A stretch of DNA of 64,000 bases, taken from Piezodorus guildinii. Its lineage: Eukaryota > Arthropoda > Insecta > Hemiptera > Pentatomidae. Positions 31,231 to 41,744 of the stretch are shown here, one piece after another. Every line of letters begins with the position of its first letter. The first letter of the stretch is position 1. The stretch lies in assembly GCA_023052935.1 (NCBI GenBank), contig CM041297.1, positions 3,710,280 through 3,774,279 of the forward strand. Direction: 5' to 3'. A program made the position numbers and the translations under genes. The notes under the pieces were generated by a model that was not told the DNA's origin, ran no database searches, and was given only the letters and a program-made list of their open reading frames with translations.

Positions 31231-32773
31231 ATGGTTTCGGAGAGACCCAAAGCTCAACTCCGTAGGTCCAGAAAGGACTATGATGGGCATGTAAATGAGT
31301 CTTTTGTAGTTAAGTGAAACATGAAAGCGTCTGTCTAGTAAGTATTGAAGTAACCGAAATCGGCGAGCCGTTTCTTGTCTTTTCAGTCTTATATGCGAAT
31401 TCCATGTAAGACGTTTATCAAGCAAGAACCCTAAATTCAACAGTGCTTTGCGCTGGTTTCAATCCTTTCTCTCCGATCGTTCTCAGTGCGTAGTAATGCC
31501 TTACCAGCCCCCATCCTCAATCTTGCCCCTTTCCTGCGGTGTCCCACAGGGGTCGTCTCTATCTCCTACCCTATTTGCTATTTATATTAATGACCTGCCG
31601 CTCCATATTAATCACTCTAAATACCATCTCTATGCAGACGATTTTCGATTTACCTTTCCTTTCCACCTCCCGACCTATTACCAGCAACAAAAAGACTACA
31701 AGAGGACTTAAGTCACTGGGCTGTAGTCAACAAACTAAAACTAAATATTGAAAAAACAAAGGCCATTGTAATAGGATCCCATCACTTCTTGAAAACTGTT
31801 CCACATATCCCAACCCTCTCCCTAAATGGTAACCCTATAAAGTTTCATCCGACCGTCAGGAATCTGGGAGTAACCTTTGATCAAACCCTCTCTTTCAAGA
31901 ACCATATTTCCGAAATTTCCCGCCGCACCTTTTATACCTTAAAGCGACTGGAATTCCCTTCGTCACCTATTCCCGTATGAAACCCGGAAGCTCCTCGTTA
32001 CCACTCTAATATTCCCCACTTCGACTAATGCTGTACCGTATACGGTTTCTGGGGATCTCGAAGTAAAAATAAAACGCCTAATTAACTGCTTTGTTCGATT
32101 TATCTTCGGGGTCCCGAGGTACACCTCCGTCTCCGAATTTTATAGCGAGTTGAAGTGGCTTTATCCTTCCAATCGCCGGAAGTATTTCCTTGCATCATTC
32201 CTATACCAAGTTATCCAATCCCGCCGTCCATCATACATTTTCAACGTTTTACAATTCAAATCCTCTGTCTATTCTCGCTGTACACGCACTAGGCCTTCAG
32301 ATTTATACCCAACCGCCCACCAATCTGCACATTTTGACAGATCGTTCCTTATCCGATTCTCAATCCTATGGAATTCTATTCCTCTTTCTATCCGTCACTC
32401 CAACTCTCTTCCTGCATTCAAATCCCGCTTATTCATTCATCTCATGACCATCCAGTCAGAACAAAACTGTAATTGACTCTATTTTATTCTATTTTCAACA
32501 TATTTGCGTATGTCTGTGTTTCTGTTAGTTTTAGTTAAATTGTTTATAAATAATTAATTTCTCTAAGACTCTAAAGTCCAATTTACATGTTATGTAGATG
32601 TTATTCCAAAGGGACTTGTCCCAGAATAATAAAGAATTTATTTATTTAAATAGTGGATATGTTTAACCGGGACATGATTAAAGGACTCTGTAGGGCAGGA
32701 TGTCATAGGTTTACGACAAAGGGTGAAGGTAATTTGATGGAATATATTGGAATTTATTTTAATTCTCCAATAA
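31231..32773 (-). mobile_element. LINE family J fragment, itself split by LINE-C
   Basis: Minus-strand remnant of Jockey-type ORF2. The inner part 31440-31231 reads LGFLLDKRLTWNSHIRLKRQ. The outer part 32651-32773 reads KPMTSCPTESFNHVPVKHI, matching KPMASCPTVSFNDIPLVP at 44.2 kb. A perfect 41-bp direct repeat (31190-31230, 32774-32814; starts CTCTACCACGAAAATG) flanks the whole. No catalytic region. Confidence 0.82.
31441..32650 (+). mobile_element. LINE-C (CR1/L2-like), 5'-truncated
   Basis: Plus-strand LINE inside the family J fragment. RT blocks: WFQSFLSDRSQCVV, CGVPQGSSLSPTLFAIYIND, LYADDFRFTF (catalytic YADD) in 31448-31711. Then in shifted frames come the LGVTFDQTLSFKNHISEISR block (31789-31980) and the tail FDRSFLIRFSILWNSIPLSI (32150-32476). 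At least two frameshifts. The 3' end is an ATTTATTTA-type tail at about 32630-32650. Confidence 0.88.
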
Positions 32774-33035
32774 CTCTACCACGAAAATGTACACAGATGT
32801 ATAATATACTATTGGAAAGCTAACGATTTTAGAAAAAATATCTTATTTACAAAGATGTAAAACGTAATACAGAGAGAGGAAAATAGCTTAAATTTGAGTG
32901 ATTATTGTAGATATTAATCACTATTGTTAGATTATTTAATCTGAAAAAAAATGCTGCCATCGAAAACCATTCGATTCTTTAACGTTTTTTCAAATCTAAA
33001 TTCATTTAAAAGTTTCACTTCACTTCTTCTAAGCA
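32774..33035 (-). repeat. Repeat X, minus copy, part 2
   Basis: Resumes after the 41-bp duplication and decays toward about 33035, roughly 60 bp before the Crz-2 exon. Confidence 0.65.
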
Positions 33036-33104
33036 ATTATGATGCCCAGACATGAACAACTGATTGAATTGAATTCTCATTACTTATTTACTTTCAGATT
33101 CAGA

Positions 33105-33939
33105 ATGTGGTTCCGCCTCCGCAGCCTCCTACTGATCGCCATCCTGGTCGGGTCCGCCCTGGCACAGACCTTCCAGTACTCCAGAGGATGGACCAACGGC
33201 AAGAGATCCTTCCCGTCCTCCCAGGCCGCCTGTCAGGCCTTGAGGCTCAGGGTGATGCTCCAAGGGAAACCATTCCCGTCGGTAAGGAAACTATTACTGT
33301 TCAGTATTTAAGGAATTTAATATAGGAAGATCTTAAAACAAAGCCTTAATTATCTCAAACATCTATTGAAAGGTCATCCTAAACGCAGGGTACTTGGGGA
33401 ACCAGTACTAAATGTTAGCCACTCAGACATTAGAGGTTAATGATATTGAATTTCTCCATAAAAGCCTCCAGAATTAGTAGGAAATAAAGGGATACGACCA
33501 GAGACGTATTACTCCTCAGAGGCTGTCATGAGAGATATTACGAGATATAAGCTCTTCGTCACACCAAAACCGGGACCGTTTCTGACTTCGGTCGAGGGTG
33601 TCCCGCGAACGAACTTCTCTACTAGACTCCTGTTTTGGCTCAAGGTCAATATACTTTGCATGGTTTCTTTATTATTATAATACAAAAAGTCTTCTTATTT
33701 TGGGGCCGTGAGTTTAGAGTAGGCACCGTTGGCGCCACCAGTCAGCGACCGAATAAACCCGCTGCTCCAATGTTGTAGCATATGGTTTTATTCCTATTTA
33801 TTAAAGTATTCTTACCTCGTTTCAGTCCTACCCGCAGCTGTGCGACATTTACCGGATGCCCGAGGAAGACCTGAAGCTGGACCAACTGGAGAAGGCTCAG
33901 CTGAGGACTTCAGGACAAGAAGGATCCATCGAGAAGTGA
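33105..33939 (+). CDS. Crz: Corazonin precursor, gene 2
   Basis: Secreted neuropeptide precursor of 96 residues. Exon 1 is 33105-33281 (59 codons) and exon 2 is 33826-33939 (37 codons plus TGA), joined in phase 0 over a 544-bp intron (TCG|GTAAGG ... TTTCAG|TCC). A signal peptide (1-20) is followed directly by QTFQYSRGWTNGKR: pyroglutamate, [Arg7]-corazonin, amidation Gly and Lys-Arg. The associated peptide has Cys43 and Cys65. It differs from gene 1 at 12 coding bases. Only four change residues (A50V, P59S, L63Q, E74D), all outside the hormone. An acceptor (TTTCAG|ATTCAGA) 7 bases before the ATG implies an upstream non-coding exon. AATAAA lies at 34041-34046, about 100 bp past the stop. The coding GC content is far above the flanks. 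Confidence 0.95.
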
Positions 33940-34119
33940 AGGGTCGGTCTGAATCAATGGTCATGGAAGGAGTGAAGATATCTTGTCTATTTATGTATTA
34001 AGGGTTGAAAATATATTTCGATGATATATTTGATATAATTAATAAATGTTTGTTTTTATTTATACTACCTGAAACCACCTTTTGATTTATTATTTTCAAT
34101 AATTAACCTTTGTAATCGA

Positions 34120-34195
34120 ACAAAAAAATTTCGTTAGCACAACACATGACCATCACTTACCTACGTTATTAATATCAACAAGCCCTTCCTAAAAT
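34120..34195 (+). repeat. Repeat X start, split from its remainder at 37.19 kb
   Basis: A diverged X start (TTAGCACAACACATGACCAT, then CACTTACCTACG). The body resumes near 37190, after the satellite/foldback block. Confidence 0.6.
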
Positions 34196-34199
34196 GTCG

Positions 34200-35475
34200 G
34201 ATAATATAGCTTTTTTCAGCCAAATTCATAATTTTTTCAGTCAAATTCATAATTTTTTCAGTCAAATTCATAATTTTTTCAGTCAAATTCATAATTTTTT
34301 TTCAGTCAAATTCATAATTTTTTCAGTCAAATTCATAATTTTTTCAGCCAAATTCATAATTTTTTCAGTCAAATTCATAATTTTTTCAGTCAAATTCATA
34401 ATTTTTTCAGTCAAATTCATAATTTTTTTCAGCCAAATTCATAATTTTTTCAGTCAAATTCATAATTTTTTCAGTCAAATTCATAATTTTTTCAGTCAAA
34501 TTCATAATTTTTTTCAGTCAAATTCATAATTTTTTCAGTCAAATTCATAATTTTTTCAGTCAAATTCATAATTTTTTCAGTCAAATTCATATTTTTTTCA
34601 GTCAAATTCATAATTTTTTCAGTCAAATTCATAATTTTTTTCAGTCAAATTCATAATTTTTTCAGTCAAATTCATAATTTTTTTTAAGTCAAATTCATAA
34701 TTTTTTCAGTCAAATTCATAATTTTTTTCAGTCAAATTCATAATTTTTTCAGTCAAATTCAGAATTTTTTTTAAGTCAAATTCATAATTTTTTCAGTCAA
34801 ATTCATAATTTTTTCAGTCAAATTCATAATTTTTTCAGTCAAATTCATATTTTTTTCAGTCAAATTCATAATTTTTTTCAGTCAAATTCATAATTTTTTC
34901 AGTCAAATTCATAATTTTTTCAGTCAAATTCATAATTTTTTTTAAGTCAAATTCATAATTTTTTCAGTCAAATTCATAATTTTTTCAGTCAAATTCATAA
35001 TTTTTTCAGTCAAATTCATAATTTTTTTCAATCAAATTCATAATTTTTTCATTCAATTTCATAATTTCTTGTACCAATTTATACAGTCAATTTAATGAGT
35101 TTTTTGCTACAAACATAACATAACATTTCTTCATCAATTAACAGTCAAATTCATAATTTTTTCAGTCAAATTCATATTTTTTTCAGTCAAATTCATAATT
35201 TTTTCAGTCAAATTCATAATTTTTTCAGTCAAATTCATAATTTTTTTCAGTCAAATTCATAATTTTTTTTAAGTCAAATTCATAATTTTTTCAGTCAAAT
35301 TCATAATGTTTTCAGTCAAATTCATAATTTTTTCAGTCAAATTCATAATTTTATCAATATTTTTTTCAGTCAAATTCATAATTTTTTCAGTCAAATTCAT
35401 AATTTTTTCAGTCAAATTCATAATTTTTTTCAGTCAAATTCATATTTTTTCAGTCAAATTCATAATTTTTTCTAC
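34200..35475 (+). repeat. 21-bp satellite array, left arm
   Basis: About 55 units of TCAGTCAAATTCATAATTTT with small length changes, broken once by ~80 bp of non-repeat at 35062-35142. Frames through it (FSQIHNFFSQIHN) are artefacts. The same unit appears inverted at 36940-37050. Confidence 0.95.
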
Positions 35476-35600
35476 AAAACATAACTTTTTATTAAATCTT
35501 GTTGTTGTTTATCCATTTAACGTCACTTTATGTTACTGTGCTTAATCCGACGGTGCAGCGGGAGTCTTAAGTTTTGCCTATCCAGGTTTACCTTAAGATA

Positions 35601-36499
35601 TTGGGTTGATGCAAAATTAATGCAGGTTTCCTCTATTGCAATATCTTAATTCCAATTGTGTAAACAAAGCTAATCCTAACATTGATCATTATTATACCAA
35701 AACAAACCTTATCTAATACCCTCTCTTTCACCATGAATTTGTTTAGTAAAATCGTTTTGTTCAGTGTGTTCAAAGGTCTTGAATCGAAAATGTCAAAGTG
35801 CGATTTTCGTCAAATTTATTTTTACGAATTTAAATTAGGGCGCAGCGCTGCGCAAACGGCTCGTAATATTAATGAAGTGTGGGGTCAGGGGGCTATTAAT
35901 GAGTGCACGGTGCAGCGTTGGTTCCAGAAGTTTCGCAGAGGAGATTTCGACCTCGAAGACAAGGAAGGTCGGGGCCGTCGTCTTGCTCTGGACAACGACC
36001 AGCAGAGGTCAAAAGTGGAAGAAGACCCAACCAAAACCACACGAGAAATGGCGGCGGAACTCGGAACTCAAAAATTGCAACGTCTTTGCCCAGCATTGAT
36101 GAATCGGAAGGGGCCGATCCTGCTCCACGATAACGCCAGACCACACGTTGCACAACCAACGCTTCGACGAATGCACGAGTTGGGCTACGAAGTTCTCCAA
36201 CATCCGCCTTATTCACCTGACCTCTCTCCTACAGACTTCCACTTTTTCAGGCATCTGGACAACTTTTTGAGGGAGAAAAATTTTCAAAACCAGGACGACA
36301 TTGAAAATTCTTTTCGTTATTTCATTAAGTCCAGGGATTCGGATTTTTTTTCTGGTGGAATAAGAAAGCTTGTTGAACGTTGGCAAAAGTGCATTGATTC
36401 AGATGGAAATTATTTTGATTAAATATATATGGTTAAAGTAAAGATATGGCGTATTTACAATACCTACTAAAAACCTGCATTAATTTTGCATCAACCCAA
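35601..36499 (+). mobile_element. Mariner element F (second mariner family), deleted
   Basis: Complete ends: TTGGGTTGATGCAAAATTAA and its exact complement, inside TA at 35599-35600 and 36500-36501. 899 bp, against about 1.3 kb for an intact mariner. The inverted repeats differ from those of mariners A-E, so this is a separate family. Confidence 0.93.
35682..36422 (+). CDS. Mariner transposase, in-frame internal deletion
   Basis: A 246-residue open frame; the family is ~345. It starts at 35682 or at the later Met MSKCDFRQIYFYEFKLGRSA (35790), which matches the usual mariner N-terminus. The HTH part contains TARNINEVWGQGAINECTVQ and WFQKFRRGDFDLEDKEGRGR. At about residue 125 (AAELGTQKLQRLCPALMNRK) roughly 100 residues are missing in frame, including the first catalytic Asp. 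Afterwards ILLHDNARPH (second Asp) and HPPYSPDLSPTDFHFF (third Asp, D34D spacing) are intact. It should still bind ends but not cut. The frame is otherwise undamaged. Confidence 0.88.
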   Translation: MIIIIPKQTLSNTLSFTMNLFSKIVLFSVFKGLESKMSKCDFRQIYFYEFKLGRSAAQTARNINEVWGQGAINECTVQRWFQKFRRGDFDLEDKEGRGRRLALDNDQQRSKVEEDPTKTTREMAAELGTQKLQRLCPALMNRKGPILLHDNARPHVAQPTLRRMHELGYEVLQHPPYSPDLSPTDFHFFRHLDNFLREKNFQNQDDIENSFRYFIKSRDSDFFSGGIRKLVERWQKCIDSDGNYFD

Positions 36500-36939
36500 T
36501 AGTAGAGGCATCTATGCTAGCCACTACTCCACAGGTGACCCTGGATACATTCAGCAAGGTGTTAAAGATAAATATGCTCAAGGTCACGGCACTCAAACCC
36601 AGCAGATTCAAACACCTTGTTGAATGCATTGAGGGTCACCTGTGGAGTAGTGGCAAGCATAACAGCCTTCTATACTTAAGGTCGCAAGTCCAAAACCTGC
36701 AGATCGCCTTATATTTGTGCACCACAGGTGGCTCTTAAAAGATTTAAAAAGTGGAACTGGTAAACGATCCTTATCTTAAGTGATCCTGGAAAGGCAAAAC
36801 CTAAGACTCCTGCTGCACCGTCGGATTAAGCACAGTAACATAAAGTGACGTTAAATGGATAAACAACAACAAGATTTAATAAAAATGTTATGTTCTTGGT
36901 AGCAAAACCTCATTAAATTGACTGTATAAAATGGGTACA

Positions 36940-37050
36940 AGAAATTATGAAATTGACTGAAAAAATTATGAATTTGATTGAAAAAATTATAAATTTGACT
37001 GAAAAAATTATGAATTTGACTGAAAAAATTATGAATTTGACTGAAAAAAG
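36940..37050 (-). repeat. 21-bp satellite, right arm
   Basis: About five inverted units (AAAAAATTATGAATTTGACTG), mirror image of 34200-35475. Confidence 0.9.
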
Positions 37051-37189
37051 ATATATATAAATAGGTAATGCCTTCTTAAAAATACTATAACACATACTAA
37101 TAATTAAAATACTACCTAACAATTAAAATAAATATGTTTAAAAATAGCAGAGATATAGCATTTAGAAATTAGAAGTAGTGATAGACCAT

Positions 37190-37645
37190 TTTCCTTTGAA
37201 TTGGTGAGGTGATATGGTTAATTTTTTCGAACTACAAAATTAAAGGTAATTTAGGATTATAATTTCAAATATCGATCCTTAAACCCTGTCGGACTATTTC
37301 AATTAGATTGAAACCTATATGATATTACAGCCCATTCAATTTTAGATCGACAGAGCGAGTTTATTTAAAATCGTTAAAAAAAAATCCAAAAATTCATGGT
37401 ATAAAGTAGCACTTCCGGACAGCCGATTTTGAATAAATAGTTCCTGTAACATCTCGGGCGTATTGTCGTTTTAAATATGAAATTTCAATTTCGTACGACT
37501 TTTCGTTTTTGCGCAAGAACCACCTTAAAAAAACATAGACACACACACCCAAAGACCTTTTTGCTGAATTATATTTCCGTTGAAAACTTGAATTCAAAAA
37601 TGTTCACGATCGCAATACTTTTCCTTACTACATATTTCATATATA
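37190..37645 (+). repeat. Repeat X, 3' half
   Basis: Collinear with the X body from GGTGATATGGTTAATTTTTT to TATATATGTAAGTGAATGTA. Confidence 0.75.
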
Positions 37646-37911
37646 TGTAAGTGAATGTAAAATATATACCAGTTACAACAGATAAATATCATATACATGT
37701 ATTTCATAATATTTTTAAATATCATATGCATATTACATGTACTATTTCAGATGCTTTTGCCATATACCTACTGTTAGTGAAAGTAGGTTACAACCTATTG
37801 TAAGAAGGAATCAAAAACAAAACTCAATCAATTGATGTTATTTATTTTATGAAACAGATAATCACATTATTGCATATTCTTTAAAAACTAAAATAAAATT
37901 AAAACTGAGAA

Positions 37912-39297
37912 TCACTTTTCGTAAGATATTTCTGGGAAGATGAACCTCCTCTTCTCCATCTGTTCGGAATGTCCTTCGCCCCAGTTGAGTTTGCAAGGCT
38001 GAAATATATTATGTAATATTAACATCATATTATAGCTAATGATAGTGTTTTGTAAATAAAAATAACAGTGTGGACGGTTAGTTTTCTTCAAACAGTTTTG
38101 TCTGCTGCACATGCGCCGTGTAGGTTTAGTACAGAAAATGTATACTGCGCATGTGCAAACGCATGCGCAGTATACTAAACTTGTTGGAGAGAACATTTTT
38201 CATCCTTATGTTTCTTGATTAGATTTTAGTTTTAGTTAAGGATGTGTAACCGTCCTGTAGGACAGTAATTTTAATATTAATGTTCATTTTATTAATTTAA
38301 ATATATTTCAAAAGTCCAATATTTTTACCAAACAGCTCATGAGATTTAATCAACATTGCCTCTTGATTGTATGCGTTCGGTCACATTGTAAAAATACACT
38401 ATCGTGATCAATATGATCAATTTAAAAAAGAATCCATCTTATATATTCTAGACTTTGAGAGGAAATACATGTTTCATATCCATGGAATCCCAAAAATTCA
38501 AAATAATCTTAAAAGTGTCTCAACCTAGTGGTTGTTCCTCATTAATTTTTTAAACGACTGCTATAATTTTTCAAATGATGGAGTTTTTGTTGACCCTTGA
38601 GACAGTTTGATAGGGGTTGCGTCCAAATTAAATTAACAAGTTAAACTTATTTTATTAGACTGTCGACGTTTCAGCCCACATTCAGTACCTTCATCAAGAG
38701 GCTTTATAGCGGAGTCAGCCCTAATGATGGCCCAGGACGTAGGTAGGAACGTCGGAACACATCCCCAAACAACTTCTCCATCATATAAATGTTTACTTTA
38801 AGACAATCATAAAAGTCACTTTATTCATATTTTACCGAATTCTACATGTCAAGTTCTTTCCAACGTCCTCTCTCAGACTAATCCGTATTACTTTTGTGCG
38901 CATACTCCAACTTTGGACTAATCACGGATTTTGGGTATGTTCAAACGTGTGCACATGTCTTTAATTTTCTGTACATGGACGCCCCCTGTACATAAGTGTT
39001 CTTGCAACGAATTTCTAATGATCGTTGGAACAAAAAAAATGTACTGCGCATGCTCTGACTGATTCTTATCGGTGAGGGAAAGGAACTATCAGTATGTATA
39101 AGCATAAAACTTACCGGTAGAAACTGGCTCTTTTGGATCTGAGCTAGGGTGAGCTCCGCCAGACAGTCGTTGATCTTGATCTTGGGCCTGTCCCCTTCCG
39201 CGCCATTGGTCCATCCTCTGGAGTACTGGATCTTGGCCGTCATCGCGAAGCCGACCAGGACTGCGACTATCAGCAGCACTTCGGTTCGGAGGGACAT
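37912..39297 (-). CDS. Crz-like: Corazonin-like precursor, diverged paralogue (gene 3)
   Basis: Exon 1 is 39297-39115 (61 codons) and exon 2 is 37998-37912 (28 codons plus TGA), phase 0, over a 1116-bp intron (CCG|GTAAGT ... TTTCAG|CCT). The 89-residue precursor has a signal peptide of about 21 residues (EVLLIVAVLVGF core, cleavage after MTA predicted). It then reads KIQYSRGWTNGAEGDR. The core QYSRGWTNG is exact corazonin. The first residues are altered (no Gln for pyroglutamate) and the amidation Gly is followed by Ala-Glu, not Lys-Arg. Cys45 and Cys63 match the cysteine pair of genes 1 and 2. Exon 2 has a KRR site. AATAAA on the minus strand lies at 37846-37841. An acceptor (TTCTTAAG|ATG) may sit at the start codon. 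The frame is intact, but whether a bioactive amidated peptide is made is uncertain. Confidence 0.85.
38140..38175. promoter_or_regulatory. GCGCATGC palindrome in gene 3 intron
   Basis: Perfect 14-bp inverted repeat GTATACTGCGCATG / CATGCGCAGTATAC with 8-bp spacer. Each half contains TGCGCATG, close to the NRF-1/Ewg site (YGCGCATGCGCR). The related string GTACTGCGCATG recurs at 39041 (same intron) and 59954 (gene 4 intron). I did not see it elsewhere in the window. Function inferred only. Confidence 0.4.
38640..38765. ncRNA. Hammerhead/Penelope-like motifs, inverted pair
   Basis: The minus strand reads CTTGATGAAGG, a loop, then GGGCTGAAACGTC (38690-38650). The plus strand at 38722-38760 reads CTAATGATGG...GGAACGTCGG. 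The layout CTGATGA-stem-GAAAC-GTC is the hammerhead core; both copies are imperfect. They sit in the gene 3 intron. No associated reverse transcriptase seen. Confidence 0.3.
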
Positions 39298-39522
39298 CTT
39301 AAGAACAGGCGAAGATCAAAAACATAAAAGTATAATAACAACAGGTTCAAATTATGTATGATTCCGAGAGGATTCACAGAACTAAATAGGTAAATTAGAA
39401 CACCTCCACACCTCAGACTATCCAAAATAAATCAAAGAAGTAATTGAGCTACTTCGGCTCAGTTTTGGAATAGTTACCTTTGTTCGTATGCGATCGGTAT
39501 ATTGTAAAGTGACCCATAAAGC
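39298..39522. other. Upstream region of gene 3
   Basis: Sequence between the gene 3 start codon and the 113-bp satellite. No recognisable core promoter or repeat. A non-coding exon could lie here or beyond. Confidence 0.3.
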
Positions 39523-40195
39523 ATTGGTGTACTGCTGTTAGGGATGTGTGGGGCCAACCCACTACTCTCTGGTCAGGAGAAAGATCTTCCTGGAAGGCCG
39601 CCGAACATAGGATCATCAGTAGACACTACTTATACATTGGTGTACTGCTGTTAGGATGTGTGAGGGCCAACCCACTACTCTCTGGTCAGGAGAAAGATCT
39701 TCCTGGAAGGCCGCCGAACATAGGATCATCAGTAGACACTACTTATACATTGGTGTACTGCTGTTAGAAATGTGTGGGGCCAACCCACTACTCTCTGGTC
39801 AGGAGAAAGATCTTCCTGGAAGGCCGCCGAACATAGGATCATCAGTAGACACTACTTATACATTGGTGTACTGCTGTTAGAAATGTGTGGGGCCAACCCA
39901 CTACTCTCTGGTCAGGAGAAAGATCTTCCTGGAAGGCCGCCGAACATAGGATCATCAGTAGACACTACTTATACATTGGTGTACTGCTGTTAGAAATGTG
40001 TGGGGCCAACCCACTACTCTCTGGTCAGGAGAAAGATCTTCCTGGAAGGCCGCCGAACATAGGATCATCAGTAGACACTACTTATACATTGGTGTACTGC
40101 TGTTAGGGATGTGTGGGGCCAACCCACTACTCTCTGGTCAGGAGAAAGATCTTCCTGGAAGGCCGCCGAACATAGGATCATCAGTAGACACTACT
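39523..40195 (+). repeat. 113-bp satellite, six units
   Basis: Six tandem units beginning ATTGGTGTACTGCTGTTAG, with only a few single-base changes and one deletion in unit 2. 113 is not a multiple of 3, so the repeated ~73-codon open frames shift and are not a gene. Confidence 0.95.
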
Positions 40196-41744
40196 GTCTG
40201 AAGATTGGAAGAAAATAGTAGGTAGTGTCCAAAGCCTGTATGAACTAATGTATTTGGGTTTATGCAGCTGTAGATTGTATTTAGGGTAGTTCGAATACCT
40301 GAAGGTAGATTAGGGTTATAAATGACAAAAAGAAACTCCCCTTCTACAAAGATTTTGTATACAGGTGGAAAACAGCTGTGGGCCCAGACCATTTTAGGAT
40401 CGAGAGAAGACCAGCGGGAAGAATAGAAGGCAGAGAAGGTGCTTCTACCTCGCTAAGGTTAACAAATTGGAAGACGGACTATTTTAAAGAAGTTTGTTGG
40501 CAACATTACCTTGCTGATATAACTGGCGATTAAATGTTGCCACAACCCGTGCTGCATAGTATGCAAGGAATGCTGGATAAATAAATGCTCTTTTTAGTTT
40601 AGACCGACTGTCGATGTAACACAGCTTTTCGAAAATGTATTGAAAATGTGAGATCGACCTACCTTTTAAGGGTTAATATTTCAACCAGTAATTTAGTGGG
40701 TTGATAAGTTTTAAAATTATAGATTTCGTAACTAATGTTTATCGTTTACACCTTATAGTTTCACTGTGTCTGCATCCATAACACAAACGTTACTCCAAGG
40801 TTCATTTAGGTCATATGTAGCTGTGATTTGCAAGAATACTTACTTCTCAAGCCCATTCTCTGATACTTCTTTCGCTTCTTCCACCGACTTTACTTTCTGC
40901 TGTATTCCGCTCTTATTATCTTCTTAAAGATATGTCCACACAGGCGCTAACTCGAGATAACTCAAGCAAGGCTCAGTACGGTTGGTTTGGAAGGAAAAAC
41001 GCGCTATTTTGTGCAACCTCGAACTTTTGTCAGCTAGCATTGTGCACGAAGTTCGTTTTATAAGGTTCGGTGCATCCGGTGTACTTATCTTGTGACTTCT
41101 ACCACACGACAGTGTGTGGTGCCTGCTTATGAAATTGAATTTAAGCATTCTGAATAATCTGTCAACACGTTGCCAAGCTTTCCAGGAACTTCTCTCTAGC
41201 TTAATCTGCACTTTATAACTCTATAAATAAGACTATTTCGGTTAACACTTATCTAATCTTAATGGTGTGATCAAATACTTCTTAGCTCTGCCTATCTATT
41301 GACTTACATTGAAAATTCTGTATCGAGGTCTCGTTAGATCTACTTTATTCTATATGTACACGTGCTAATAACGTGGTTTTTTATACAGACTTATATGTTT
41401 ATCTCACTTTGAGTAGACTAACTATACTCTGCTATTCTACAAGTCTTAAGTAGAAGATGACCTGGAAGAAGAAGAAGTAGAAGAGGACCTGGAAGAAGCC
41501 GCCTTCAGAGCCAACAAGTAGGCACAAAATCAGATATTTTCATCTGGGAAAATCATAGGTCGAGGCACCTCCACGCTCAAAGGCACAAAAACGAAAGTTA
41601 AAGAAAAAGGAGTTTTCTTGTGGAGGAATATTGTGCTTAATAGCATCCATAGATAGCATTTGTCTCTGACCATGTGTAATCTGCTGGGAGAATACAGTCG
41701 TGTTTTCGATATATTTTATATGGTAGGTCATCACTCCCTTCGCC
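40196..41744. other. Unassigned stretch
   Basis: No gene, LINE frame or tRNA-like head recognised. A short acidic low-complexity frame (EDDLEEEEVEEDLEEAAFRA, about 41454-41517) is present with no other sign of coding. Confidence 0.4.

Larger units (their letters stand above)
35500..36880. repeat. Inverted pair of SINE-1 copies around a mariner
   Basis: A minus SINE-1 (35500-35600 continuing 36502-36540) faces a plus SINE-1 (about 36630-36880). The arms match closely: AACGTCACTTTATGTTACTG against its complement near 36840, and CCACTACTCCACAGGTGACC against its complement near 36645. A mariner has inserted into the left copy. With the flanking 21-bp satellites this is a ~2.8-kb inverted duplication. 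Confidence 0.8.

Noticed and set aside
34194..34529. Repetitive FSQIHNF protein
   Set aside because: Translation of the 21-bp satellite. The frame changes whenever unit length varies.
39546..40201. Repeated ~73-codon ORFs (MWGQPTTLWSGERSS...)
   Set aside because: The 113-bp unit is not a multiple of 3. Overlapping identical ORFs in shifting frames are a satellite artefact.
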